From: Chamaecyparis obtusa
Lineage: Eukaryota > Streptophyta > Pinopsida > Cupressales > Cupressaceae
Direction of reading: 5' to 3'
NCBI GenBank assembly: GCA_027943335.1
Contig: BSBK01007737.1
Coordinates: 330,501 to 394,500 of the forward strand
Length of the DNA stretch: 64,000 nucleotides
Positions 1 through 10,950 of the stretch are shown here, in pieces. Every line of letters starts with the position of its first letter. The first letter of the stretch is position 1. The notes beneath the pieces were generated by a model. The model did no database searches. It was not told where the DNA came from and saw only the letters and a program-made list of their open reading frames with translations. The position numbers were made by a program, and so were the translations under genes.

Positions 1-3000
1 AGACCAAATCAATGCCTAAGGATAAGGACAATTCAAACAATAGGTTAGTTGTTTTCAAAATATGGCTTCCTTCTAGAGTAGCTACTTGTGATCTGGGAAG
101 CAATCATGACTAAGTTAATTCAAGGTTTAAATCATGATCACTTTCTTTCATAATAATGGAAAAAAAAGAGCATGGCACACTATGTAATGCAAGAATTCAA
201 TAAATCTTCATGGTTTTGGATGCGATCTAAAGTAGAAAAAGACACTTCAATTTACTTGGAAACTCACTGAGAAGGGATTTTTATCTTACATCTATCAGCC
301 CAACACCTTCATTTTAATGTGGATTTGAGCTATGTGATCTAGTCATTGCCCCAGAGTAGTTACTCGTGATCTACCACACATATCATAAGGAACTTCCCAT
401 CTTTCTTTTTTGCATCTGTTAAATGATCTCATCTCATGCCTGCATTGGAATCTCATTCCATGAGTCATTTACTCAAGCCAAAAGGATTAAAAGAAAGAAA
501 AGAAAACTATAATCATAAATTCACCTAAAAATAAACATGAAAGAAAAAAAATCAAAACATTCATTCTTAAGGAAAAGAAAATAGTGTGAAAACTGAAAGA
601 TTAAGAGAAAAATGGTCATCCGAATCTAAACTATTTTATCTATAGATTTACATTCCAAAGGGACAAAACAACTAATATGTATTATAAATCATTAAATTCT
701 CTCTAGAATCAAATATGTCATGCACACCACTATCATCATAATGCAAGAAACATCAAAAGCTTACTAATTCATAGAGAGAAGTTTCTCTACCTCAGACATA
801 AGCAGAAGCCCTTGATCTTTCAGCAAACTAGAAAGCCAAAAATGTAGAATAATGACTCACTATTGTGTGCAATAACAATACCAAATTGCCACAAGATAGA
901 AAAAATGCCAATGTTAGCTAAATGTAACTATGTCTTAGAATGTTAAACTGAACTCTCAACACTTGAGACTTTTCCAAAGTACGACAACTTCCCTCTCCTT
1001 TTGGTATATTTCTATCTTTTGAAAGATTGGATCTTTAATTATCAAGGTAGCTTTTAATAACTTTAATTATTGTTGAGTTGAAGAATCTCGTATTCCCTTT
1101 CATCCTTATGCTTCTCCTACTTCATTCATTTCTTGAGTCCCATCATCTACTCCTTGCTGCTTCTTCACTAGTTGCTATTTGTTTTGCTTCTTTGATGACC
1201 ACCTCTACATCTACTATTGCTCCTATTCAAAGAAATTCACCTTCATTTTTTATTATTTCCTCTTCCTCTACCATTCTAGCCTTTCGTAATTCATGTATTG
1301 ATGATTATTTTTTTCTATTGGCTATATAAAGTTGAGCTCCTTCACCTTGATAGACATTATCTACACATTGATCCTAATAATTTTTCTCAAAATCCCCTTA
1401 ATTCTACATCATCTATCCTTTAATCTCATATTAATCTATGTGATTACATTGCCTATTTTTATCACACTAGTACTGACACTACTCCTTTCTGTAAACTATC
1501 TAACAACATTATAACCTTTGGTTTTAAGATGGTTTCTAAACACGGGAAAACTAAAAATCTTCTTTGTAAACAAATTAAAGGTTTATTTTGAGATAGAACC
1601 ATATCTCTCTTCTAATATATAGGTTATAAGCATCTCACAATGACAAATCCATTCATATAAGTCAAATGAGGTATCTATAATATCTCTTTCCAATGATGTC
1701 AAATGACATTATATTACATTGAACATCTCAATCCCTCTATTTTGTTTCATCTTCTTTGCATTTATTCTCTACTAATTATATCTTGAGTGAGTTTCTAAGT
1801 GTTATGACCATGCTTCTTTTTTCATCGTGATCATGAATTTCAAACTTATTTAAGGTAACACACTATGTTTTTTAAGACCATCTTTCCTTGTGAGTTTTGG
1901 GACATTCTTACCACTATTCTCTCATTGAGGACTATTGTATCCTTCTAATAAGTGATATTATGTATGTACCTAAGGAAATAATGAATCCAAAGAAATAACT
2001 CAAGAATGACGGTGTCTTTTTCCCGTAGATTGTTCTTCTCATTTTAATATTCTACACAAATTTCTTGACATCATTGCTTGGAAATAGGAAGATGTGTTGA
2101 ATATAGATGTAGTTATTGTCCATAACATTGTTCTTCATTTAAATGTCAAATAAGCAGGGCTAACAACTTCAAGGGTAGTACATTGTAATAATACTAAGGG
2201 TGTATAAAACAATTTGATAGAACATGGTCTCAAGACTATTTAGATAGAGAAAAGGCTGCAATGTATGAGTGGTGCGAAAAGGTGAAAAAATCAAATTCTC
2301 ATTAAGAGGATGAAAATTAATAAAACTAAATAATCCAAAATGAAAGTCCTTTGTGAAGTTTATCATGTCAATTTGAATTGACCAGATTTGCAACAAGTAG
2401 TAATGAGCTTTTTCTTGTTTATGAAGAATTACCTGGAAGAATATTTTGCTCACGGTTGTTCTGCCTTTTCCTTTTTCTGCCTCTTCCCATGCTCTACCAC
2501 AAAATGTAACACAAAAAAAAAAGAAGAAAAAGTAAAAGATGAATAAGATGAATAGATAGACTAGTGTGCACGCTTACATGAGAAAAATGAAAAAATCAAA
2601 ACAAAACAAAACAAGCACTTCAAGAAAAATTGAACAAACGGAGAGAACAAACAAAGGACGGAACAAGGCATCGACATAAATGCATAGTCACAAAAAAGAA
2701 AGAATGTTTGTCATGCAATGAATGGTATACACAAGAAACACACGTATTAGTCACACAAAATGGTCATGAAAATAATCTAGAATGTTCCCGGATCCCAATT
2801 TTAATCTTTCATGACAACTTCATCAAGCATGTCAACTTTAATGATGTAACTTCTTTGTACTAATATAGCATGCAGATAATCCTAGAAGTTTTGTTTGTAT
2901 TATTACACTCCATAGATAATCCTGTCAGTTTTTCTGAGAAAAACAATGGCACACAACTAATAAATTTTCAAAACATTTCAAACTTCTCAATACTAGAAGT

Positions 3001-3968
3001 TGGGATTCCATTCTCTATTTTGAAGATCTGCTTACCTGAAGCCAAGGAAAATTGTATCCAGGTATCCCATTTCAAATCTTCATAAATGAATAACTCTGTG
3101 ATACCTATCAAGCTCCCAAAACAAGGAAACCAAAGTATTATTAAATGTTGAAGCAAATTAAGTAGATTCCAATGGTAAACTAGCTTCACTATTTGTTAAA
3201 ATATATAACCAAACAAAGATCAGTTAGCTGATTATTAAACTACATAACCATACAAAAAATTAGTTACCTAATACTATAGCTTACTATTGTTGATGATTTT
3301 AAGGTTCTAAAAAATTTGTAAGCCAATAAACAACACCATTCTACACCTAAAAGACTCTAGAGCAGGGTAGGTAAGGCCTACCAAAAACCTAGCAGGGCAT
3401 GGCATTTGTTTGAACTGTTGAACCTAGAAAGAAGTAGAAGTTTAAAACAATGCAATATCCTTGTATGTTAACTTACTACAAGTATAAAACATCTAGTATA
3501 ATTCACACAAAATTAAAATAGTGGAAAGGAAACAAAATGATTGGCAAGTAGCAACAAAAGAATCAAAAAGATTATACTAGCAATTTTGGATATCAATACA
3601 TCTATAGGTCGGCAGGTTGGTATAGCATTAAACAAAATCCCCAAAGTCATTAAAAATGTAGTCACATGAGAAACAAATCATGTCCTGATAAGTACCTAAC
3701 TTCTATTTAAAACACCCTTATGTGCATTGATAATTTCTTTTTGGTTAGCAAATTCAAATCTGCATATTCTTCTTAACTGTAGCCAACAAAGCGGGTCTTA
3801 TCCTCCCCAACTCTATATGTTTCACCTCTTTCCACATTTGAAATTCAATGTTTCATCATCTGTAATCCTCTTCCAAATTTTAATTAATAATATTTAGACT
3901 ATTATATACAAGTTTTATTTGTAAAGATATGTGTTATTTAGATTTACAAACCAATAAATCATGTCAGG
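1..3968. other. No gene recognised; AT-rich unassigned DNA
   Basis: I see no recognisable coding sequence, LTR or terminal repeat here. Short open frames exist, for example 1078-1329 and 2630-2863, but they have no motif I know and their composition is that of random AT-rich sequence. The 1078-1500 stretch is pyrimidine-rich, which alone explains its Leu/Ser/Phe-rich open frames. The region may be old decayed repeat or the flank of the LINE that starts further right. Confidence 0.5.
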
Positions 3969-4266
3969 TTGCCCTTTGGTGAAATGGTGGGGCTTCTTTC
4001 CTATAGCACCTACAACCAATGTTCAAGTCCCCATGGGATCTCTCTCTACCATGGTTCTCAATGGAGAGTGGTTACGTTGACCCTTGGTGAAATAGTGGGG
4101 CTTCTTGCCTGTAGAGCTTACAACCAAGATTCAACAATTTTTCCTTCAGTGAAATGGTGGGGCTTCTTACCTATGGTGCCTACAACCAAGGTTCAAGTCC
4201 CCACAGTTGGTGAAATAGTGGGGCTTCTTTCCTATAGAACTTACAACCAAGATTCAACAATTTTAA
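3969..4266 (+). repeat. Tandem array of four tRNA-like (SINE-head-like) units
   Basis: Four copies of a ~60-bp unit follow one another, each with an A-box-like sequence (TGGTGAAATGG or close variants at 3977, 4085, 4147 and 4208) and then 'cctacaaccaa'-type sequence. In unit 3 this is followed by a perfect pol III B box, GGTTCAAGTCC (4190-4200); unit 1 has it with one mismatch (4020-4030). Units 2 and 4 share a different ending (GATTCAACAAT), so the array is a duplicated dimer. The first unit has ~45 bp of extra sequence before the second. A tRNA-derived SINE head is the likely origin. I cannot fold it into a convincing cloverleaf, so I do not call it a tRNA gene. Confidence 0.6.
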
Positions 4267-5436
4267 GGTTTTAGAGTTATGGAACGACAGTGAGAGAGAC
4301 AAAAAGAAATGAATTAAGGGTTTCAAAGGCATGGAGGCTGGACTTACAAAGTTTGATTGGATAGAAAAATGGCCTTTCAATTAAAATTTTTAGTAGAGTT
4401 TTAACATGTCTTCAAGCTCACGATAGAAAGCAAGGTGGAATGTGTCTAAGGAAAATACTAATAGAAGACCAATTGATAGGTAGGGTTTTGGATATCATCA
4501 AATGCACAAAGACACTCAATTTAGGGACCATCTGATGCAAGGGCATTCTTGGTCCTTGGTGAATATGCATGGTGGTGTGTTTCTTGGCCGGTGTTACTTG
4601 GTTGTAGCCTTAACCGATGGTCTTGATTATTGAAGGAAGCTCGGTCGCTAAAGGAACTCGATGAGACTTCTGGTGTTCGGTGGAACTAGTGCTCAGTAAT
4701 GCTTGCATTGCTTGGTGTTGCTTGGCTTGATTGGTTGTTTCACTGGTGCTTGGTTGTTTCTCTGGCGTTCGGTAGTTTTGGCTTACCAACTAGAGTTCTG
4801 TGTGATTTGTTTGGCTGAATTGGTGCATTTATTGTTGGTAGCTATTGTTATAGGCCAACATGTTAGATTTAATTATTGTAAGGCTATTTGAGAGCCAACT
4901 TGTATTGCATTTAATATTTTTTAGGAGGACTTAATGGTTTCATCCAGCTGACTTGTGGCTAATGATTAGTATTTAAGGGGTGTTTGGGTAGTTATTTTAG
5001 TTAGTCAGATCAAAGGTTCTAAGAGCATATCTGAGGGTAGAAGATTAGCGAAGTGGAAAAGTTCATGTGGGATCTTGCAGATCAGATTGTTATCTGATAG
5101 TTTGTAATAGTAGAGCTAGTGGTTGCACACTTGGGGACAAGGAGATTGCTTGGAGGCTTGTGAGCTCAAGTTTAGATCTTCCTTAGGGTTTCCATCAATT
5201 GCTAATAGTTTTCATAGCTAAAATAGCTGGAGTTGTATTGGATCTTGATGATCATGTAGAATTGTTTCTGATTGTAATTGGCCCTAACTCGGAAGGCCTT
5301 ATAGCTGGGCATGTTAATGAAAATGTGTTGAAACAATTGTTGTGTTGTGTTATTCTGCTATGTTGTTCTGAAGCAACAAGGTTTGGACTATCCTTAATTG
5401 GAGCCACCATCCCCTTTCCTGCATCACCATCCTTTG
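4267..5436. other. Unassigned; possibly LINE 5' UTR
   Basis: This is G/T-rich sequence on the plus strand, unlike the A-rich DNA to its left, leading directly into LINE ORF1. It has no ORF with a known motif. It could be the 5' untranslated/promoter part of the LINE or an older LTR remnant; I found no matching second copy in the window. Confidence 0.35.
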
Positions 5437-6875
5437 ATGATGGTAGAAGGTTTCAATTTTAAGCATATTGAACGGAAATTTTGGAGACCAAAACTAAAAC
5501 AGCGGGTTGAAGAACCGCAAAAATTAGTAAGTTTCCACATCGACCATGCTCAAGTGGCTTCAATGATTATAGATAATAGGGAATGGAGTGATAGTGTTAG
5601 TTTTTTGAAAGCACATGATTTTTTTCTCAAATGGGCGGGTTCATGGCCGTCTTGGGACAAAATTAGAAATTGGTGTGTTAAGCATCTAGGGGAAGAATGC
5701 ACACTAAAATGCTGAAACCCATGTCAAATGGTTTCTTCTTGGTCATTTGTCTCATTGCATAAGATAAGGAATGGGTTTCTAATAATGGTCATTTTTTGAT
5801 CGATGGGAAGGGTTTGTCTTTTGTTGAATGCTCACCAAATTTCAACCCAAAGTTAGAAAAGATTAAGGAGGTCCCTATCTGGTTTAAAATGTCAAACCTC
5901 CCCTAGAAATATAGAGACCCAAAAATAATTAAATTCATTAAAAACAAGTTAGGGGTCTTTCTGAGGTATGAGGAAGCAGTGGATAAGAAAGACCTTTCGA
6001 TCTATCCCAAGATGTCAATTTTATGGTAGGAGGTGCATCCTTTTCCTAACATTATCGAGCTAAATACTAGGAAGGTTTATGGAGATAGAAACTGGAGGTA
6101 GATTTAAGTGAAGATGAGGTAGAGAAAAAGAGTAAACAAAATACAACAACAACAAAAGAAAGTTTAGACAAAGGAAAAGAGTTAGATAAGAACCTCCTAG
6201 AGAAAATTATTTTCAAATTATTCAAACATAAGAAGAGGATCAACTATGAAATCTCAGCCCTAGAGATCATTTGGATTGTTTAGGGGATGAATAATAATGG
6301 TGAGGAAGAGGGAGCTACAAGAGTTTGGGATGTAAAAAGTGAGATAGATTCTATTGTTGACCTGGAATACTACCCTCAAATCCAAGAAATAGAAGCAATA
6401 GGAGAAAACCTTGGGAGAGAAAATCTGACTGGTAGGAGGAATGAGACATTGGAAACTGGCAACCAGATAATGGATTACCACACCCCAACTATTTTGTCGG
6501 GTGATATTTCAAAGGAAATGCAGGGTGAAATGCTAATTCAAAATGAGAGTCTGAGAAATTCCACAGATTTCAGATCGGAAAAGCCAGTTTCAGAAATGGA
6601 TCCTCAAATGATAGAGACATATTTTTTTAGATTTGGAGGAGAGATTAGAACCCTAGAATAACTTTGAACACATAATGGATATAGAATTCAAAGATATACA
6701 AATTTCCCCCATTCAAAATCTTGAGGGAAGCTTTGAAAATATTTGTGATAGCAGTGGAGAAATTGAAGATTCAGACTTCAATTGTCCTGACCAAATGAAT
6801 GGGGAAGGGGATGATGATTTGGGACTTAGGGACATCCTAGATGTCATGGACTACTGATTGATCAAGCAATCTTCT
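5437..6875 (+). pseudogene. LINE ORF1, 5' and middle part (DUF4283-like gag)
   Basis: The likely start is the pair of ATGs at 5437/5440, reading MMVEGFNFKHIERKFW. The segment WPSWDKIRNWC, and after a frameshift near 5700 the segments MSNGFFLVICLIA, GKGLSFVECSPNFNPKL, VPIWFKMSNLP and KIIKFIKNKLGVFLRYEEAV, are typical of the DUF4283 domain that opens plant LINE ORF1 proteins, which bind the element RNA. Frameshifts and in-frame stops (for example near 5760, 5910 and 6030) break it. The rest (6287-6857) is an acidic, low-complexity tail in two frames. The frame continues from 6858 to the insertion site at 6875 and resumes at 25259. Confidence 0.8.
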
Positions 6876-7813
6876 TGTGTGATGATGATTATCACCTTCA
6901 TGAAATTAAGATCTAATAGCAACAATTCTAAAGTAAATACAATGCAAATCTAATTAAAATTGAAACTAAGATCTATAGCATCTCATGGCTCTCTAGAAAG
7001 AGGTGGTAAGTGAAGCTCTCAGCTCAAATCTCTGCTAGTGACACTTCTAAAATGAGAATGTATGTTGTTCTATGCTTCTACAATGCTTATTCTAGCTCAA
7101 ATTGACAAAAGTATAATGCAAATGCTCTAAATGCTCTTAAATGCTCTTAGAATGCTCTTCAATTGCCTATAGTAACCATGCTTTGCAAATGAATTTCTAA
7201 GATATCAATTTCTCTCAAAATGCTTCATATTTATAGTAAATTCCCAAGGGTAGGGGGTGGAGTGAAATAATCATGATTTACCTTTGGCTGAGTCAAATAC
7301 TTTGCTTTGTTCATAAATGGGGGGACAATTTAAAGGTTTGTCTCAAAGCTTTGCACAAAAGGACAAGATTGAGTGGTTGAGATTGAAACTTTAAAATGAG
7401 TGATTGAGATTCATTCTTTTTTTGAGTGATTTATGTCTTTTTGTCCTCAATTCTCATTGGTTGTTCAACTTTGTTGAAAGAAATTAGGAAATATTAAATT
7501 CAATTAATTAATTAAATTTAGCCATGTAAAGGTAATAGGTTCATTTTGATTTTTGATTTAAACAACTATACACTTAATTGATTAAAATCAATTATGTAGT
7601 GTTTTTCACCCCTTTAAGCTTTGATTTAATTATTTAAAATCCTTATTTGATTTTTCCTTTGCTTTTAATTGATTTTGTCCAATTTGATTTAATTATGTCT
7701 ATTTTAATTGATTTGATCCCTTTTTTTTATTGAATTAATGCATTTTGATGATTTTGAGCTATTTTATTGATTTTTGCAATTTAAAAACACTTGTCTAATT
7801 TTGCGTGTCTACA
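6876..7813 (-). repeat. LARD-A 3' LTR (left)
   Basis: About 938 bp, matching the right LTR along its length with scattered substitutions and a small length difference near 7145 ('aatgctctta' present here, absent in the other copy). On the minus strand it begins TGTAGACACGC and ends in TGATGATCACACA-type sequence, giving TG…CA ends. Confidence 0.92.
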
Positions 7814-7828
7814 AATGCCCCTCTTTGA
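7814..7828 (-). other. LARD-A polypurine tract
   Basis: On the minus strand TCAAAGAGGGGCATT lies directly before the 3' LTR. This is the expected primer for plus-strand DNA synthesis and fixes the element's orientation. The small nested LTR element has nearly the same tract (CAAAGAGGGGCAAA), suggesting a related lineage. Confidence 0.75.
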
Positions 7829-8893
7829 ATTGATGTGCGAAGAACATTGATTCAAAGATTCTTTTGATCCTGATTGTTTTTAGGTCCTGATTGTTGATTC
7901 ACTGACTCACTAATACTGATTGATTGCTGCCTCTAATATGATATGATTGCTGCCTCTGATACAAAAAAAATTTATGCCCCACTAATTCCCATGATGTTAT
8001 ATTTCAATTTCAATTTGATACCCTAATGCCCCCTTAGAAATTAAAACATATTGATTGCTTGATATGAAAAATTTGATGATGTTTGATCTCTTGAATATGT
8101 TTTCATTTCTAAAAAACTTGATGATATACCATGATTCAAGAATATGCCCCGATTGATTTGATAGGTTGATATATGGTCCAAGATAGCTAGGTTTGTTGTA
8201 GTTAAACAAATAAGTGATTAGGATATTAGGATAATAGTACTAATGAATGTGATTTGTCAATCTGATAGGATAGGTCTGGTAGGATAAATCAATCAGTGTG
8301 AAAATCGATATGATTGATACTGCTTGCTTCATTCTCAGGACACAGAGACATGAACAAATGGTACTGGGCGTGATTACTTGATACTTCTAATAGAATTGAT
8401 TGACTTGATTGATTGATTGATGCAAGATGATTCACTGATATAGAATATTGATATGATTCCCTTGATTTGCAAAACAGGCACATTTCTGTAAACTTTACAT
8501 ACGGTCCCTAGCTTTTGTGATATTAGATTTATGGATCTTCCTTGTTGTTGATTTTGTATCATGTTGATGTTTTATTGATCAGGGCTTAGATGTATCATTT
8601 TGTTGATGACATTGTTATGATGATATGGACTTTTCTTTGATTCCCCCTTTTTGATTGATCAAGATAATTAACTAAACCCCCTTTTTCCCTTGTAAAAATA
8701 ACTACAAACCAATGCACTTAATCTAACATGAAAATGCAATGCAATCGAACATGACAATGCAATCCAATCTAACATGATAATGAAATGCCATGCAACTAAG
8801 TGTCACTAGATTTTAGCAAATAAATTCCATAGAGATATATTTTCATCATTGAGCATTTTGGGACCAAAAAGCAAGTACAACCATCACTGACCA
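7829..8893 (-). other. LARD-A internal sequence, non-coding 3' part
   Basis: No motif-bearing ORF is present. The stretch is rich in TGATTGA-type words, with a short (GATT)n run near 8397-8422. It ends at the Gypsy-1 insertion. Confidence 0.55.
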
Positions 8894-9744
8894 TGATGCA
8901 GGAGCATCCTGGGTGTAAGAGAAATCTTGCATCACCCAAAAATATTTATGTTTTTGTATTCAATAAGGGCTATCTTGTGCAGAGCTGCTATTTATGGAAA
9001 CTTGTTGTTTTTAGTAAGTTGGTAATAAATCTTGGAATGTTCTAATTTTACATGTGGAGGTTCATCTCAGTCATATCAGCCTGCCAGTAAAGTTTCATGG
9101 CTAGATCAGGTCTAGTTTTGAAGATATTGAAGATTTTTGGTATTGGCAGTAGGGTATAGAAACTTTGAGCTCAGTTTTGAAAGCTTTAGAGGCCCTGGAT
9201 GAGGTCAAAAATTTGGGTGATAGGCGCTTGTGCTAGTTAAGCCTATAGAGCACTTTGTGGCCTTTCTGAAATGGGGTTATAATAGTCAATCAGGTCAACT
9301 GGTGATGACTTATGGTCTTCAAAAGTCAGGCCACCTGAAATGGCAGAAAATAATTTTCCTTCAAAATTTTTGTTTGGGTTTCAAAAATTATTTTTGAGCT
9401 GACTTTGATGTAATAAATTGAAAAATAAAATAATTCTAAGTTTGGTCGGCCCTAAGGGCTAAAATTTTGGAACCTTCTAGGGTGGTGGAAAATGCCTATA
9501 TAAAGAAGGTCCGTAGTGTTGTCTAGGACAGTTCTGGGTAGTAGCTCTGGGTATTGATTTGAGGCTTTGTCCTATAGAATATTGTAAGGGATTTGCCCAT
9601 GTGGCTTTGCATATTGTAATTTTGAAAGTTTGTAATTCCACATTTGTGGAGATAATAAGAAGCCAATTTTTTGTTCTTGCATATTATTGTTGTTTCTCTA
9701 TTTCTGTTATGTGTTTGTGGTATTAAGGGGAGCACCCTTCATCA
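8894..9744 (+). repeat. Gypsy-1 5' LTR
   Basis: 851 bp, TGATGCAGGAGC at the start and CACCCTTCATCA at the end. It aligns with the 3' LTR at 14455-15304 and with both Gypsy-2 LTRs in reverse. Confidence 0.95.
9497..9504 (+). promoter_or_regulatory. TATA box in the Gypsy-1 5' LTR
   Basis: TATATAAA inside 'aatgccTATATAAAgaagg'. The same site recurs in the 3' LTR (15058-15065) and in both Gypsy-2 LTRs (42830-42837 and 48216-48223, minus strand). That is the right place for the U3 promoter of the family. Confidence 0.7.
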
Positions 9745-9746
9745 AG

Positions 9747-9757
9747 TGGTATCAGAG
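9747..9757 (+). other. Gypsy-1 primer-binding site (tRNA-iMet type)
   Basis: TGGTATCAGAG lies 2 bp after the 5' LTR. It is complementary to the 3' end of plant initiator methionine tRNA, the usual minus-strand primer of Ty1 and many Ty3 elements. Confidence 0.9.
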
Positions 9758-9889
9758 TAGGAGTTCCTGAGTGTGTAAACAGATCACTAGTTGTGAGGTA
9801 GTTTACACCAGGATCGTGGGTTATAATTTTTATGTAAATAGATCACCGATTGTGAGGCAGTTTGCACCAGGACCATGGTTAGGGTTTTA

Positions 9890-10950
9890 ATGAGAATCAC
9901 AAAAATGTCTCCATGAAGGGAACGTGGTGGAAGAGCTGGTGTTGTAACACCTGAGGTTAGAGCACTCCAGAGACAAGTGCAAGCATTGCAAGAAGAGATT
10001 CATAGAGGAATGAATCTTAATGTCAGAGATGAAAGTGAGGATGAAGCCGAAGAAGGAAATGATGATCAAGAAGAAGAAGGTGAAATTTTGAATCAAGAAG
10101 AAGAAAGACTTTTCCGGGCCATTTCCAAGATTGAGAAAAGACCTAAGATTGAGGTTCTGACATTTTTTGGAAATCTTAACCCAGAAGAATTGATCGACTG
10201 GATCAATGAATGTGAAGAATATTTTGAGTATGAAGATATTGAGGATCCTGATAGGGTCAAATTCACGAAGGCCAGACTGAAGGGTCATGCAAAGATCTAG
10301 TGGCAAGAGATTCAATTGGAGTGAAATAGAAGAGGAAAGGATAAAATCACAAGATGGGATCGGATGGTGGATAAATTGAAGTGACAGTTCATTCCTGTTG
10401 ATTATGAGCTTGACCTACTGAAGAAGATGCAAAGTTTGAAGCAAGCAGGAAGATCTCTTCAGGAGTATACAAAGGAGTTCTATTGAATCCTCATCAGAAT
10501 AGGCCATGCAGAAGCGGATAAGGAGAAAGTTTCCCATTACCTTAATGGGTTGAGGTCGAGCATTCAAGAGGAGCTCAATCTAGTTTGAATGAACAGTATT
10601 GAAGAGGCATACCAATTTTCTCTAAAAGTAGAAGAAAAGTTGAACAAGAAGTTTGAGAGCAGACAAAATGGAAGAGGTCACGGTGGATGATTTGGTGGAT
10701 GGTCATATGGAAGCTGAAATGAAGATCTGAAAAAGAAGGATGAGGCCAGTAGTAGTCAAAATCAGAGAGGAAATAATTCCAATCATTTCCAAGATCAGAA
10801 CAATAGAGATCAGAGAGGAAGAGGAAGAAGACAAGGTTTAGGAAGAGGAGGCTTTCGTGGGACATGTTTTCACTGTGGAGAAGAAGGTCACAGGGCATTT
10901 GAATGTCCTCAATGCCAAAGAAGGGAAGATAAGAGGAATGAAGGCTAGAC
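9890..10950 (+). pseudogene. Gypsy-1 gag (capsid/nucleocapsid), with stops
   Basis: The frame opens with ATG at 9890. An acidic N-terminal part (DESEDEAEEGNDDQEEEGE) is followed by the capsid-like segment LNPEELIDWINECEEYF (about 10180-10230), typical of Ty3 gag, and a basic Arg/Gly/Asn-rich tail. A CCHC zinc knuckle, C-FH-C-GEEG-H-RAFE-C, lies at 10865-10906. In-frame stops occur right after the start (CCATGA, ~9914), at ~10298 (Trp TGG to TAG, judged from Gypsy-2), and at several further places. The frame is otherwise continuous into pol. Gag would coat the element RNA in cytoplasmic particles. Confidence 0.9.

Noticed and set aside
4142..4204. A tRNA gene
   Set aside because: A and B boxes are present, but I cannot form an acceptor stem or a clean cloverleaf; a SINE-like head is the safer reading.
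4533..5198. Possible solo LTR (TGATGCAAGG … TTTCCATCA, with CCATC near both ends)
   Set aside because: No second copy in the window, no consistent TG…CA ends with a matching target duplication, and no PBS or PPT. The coincidence is weak.
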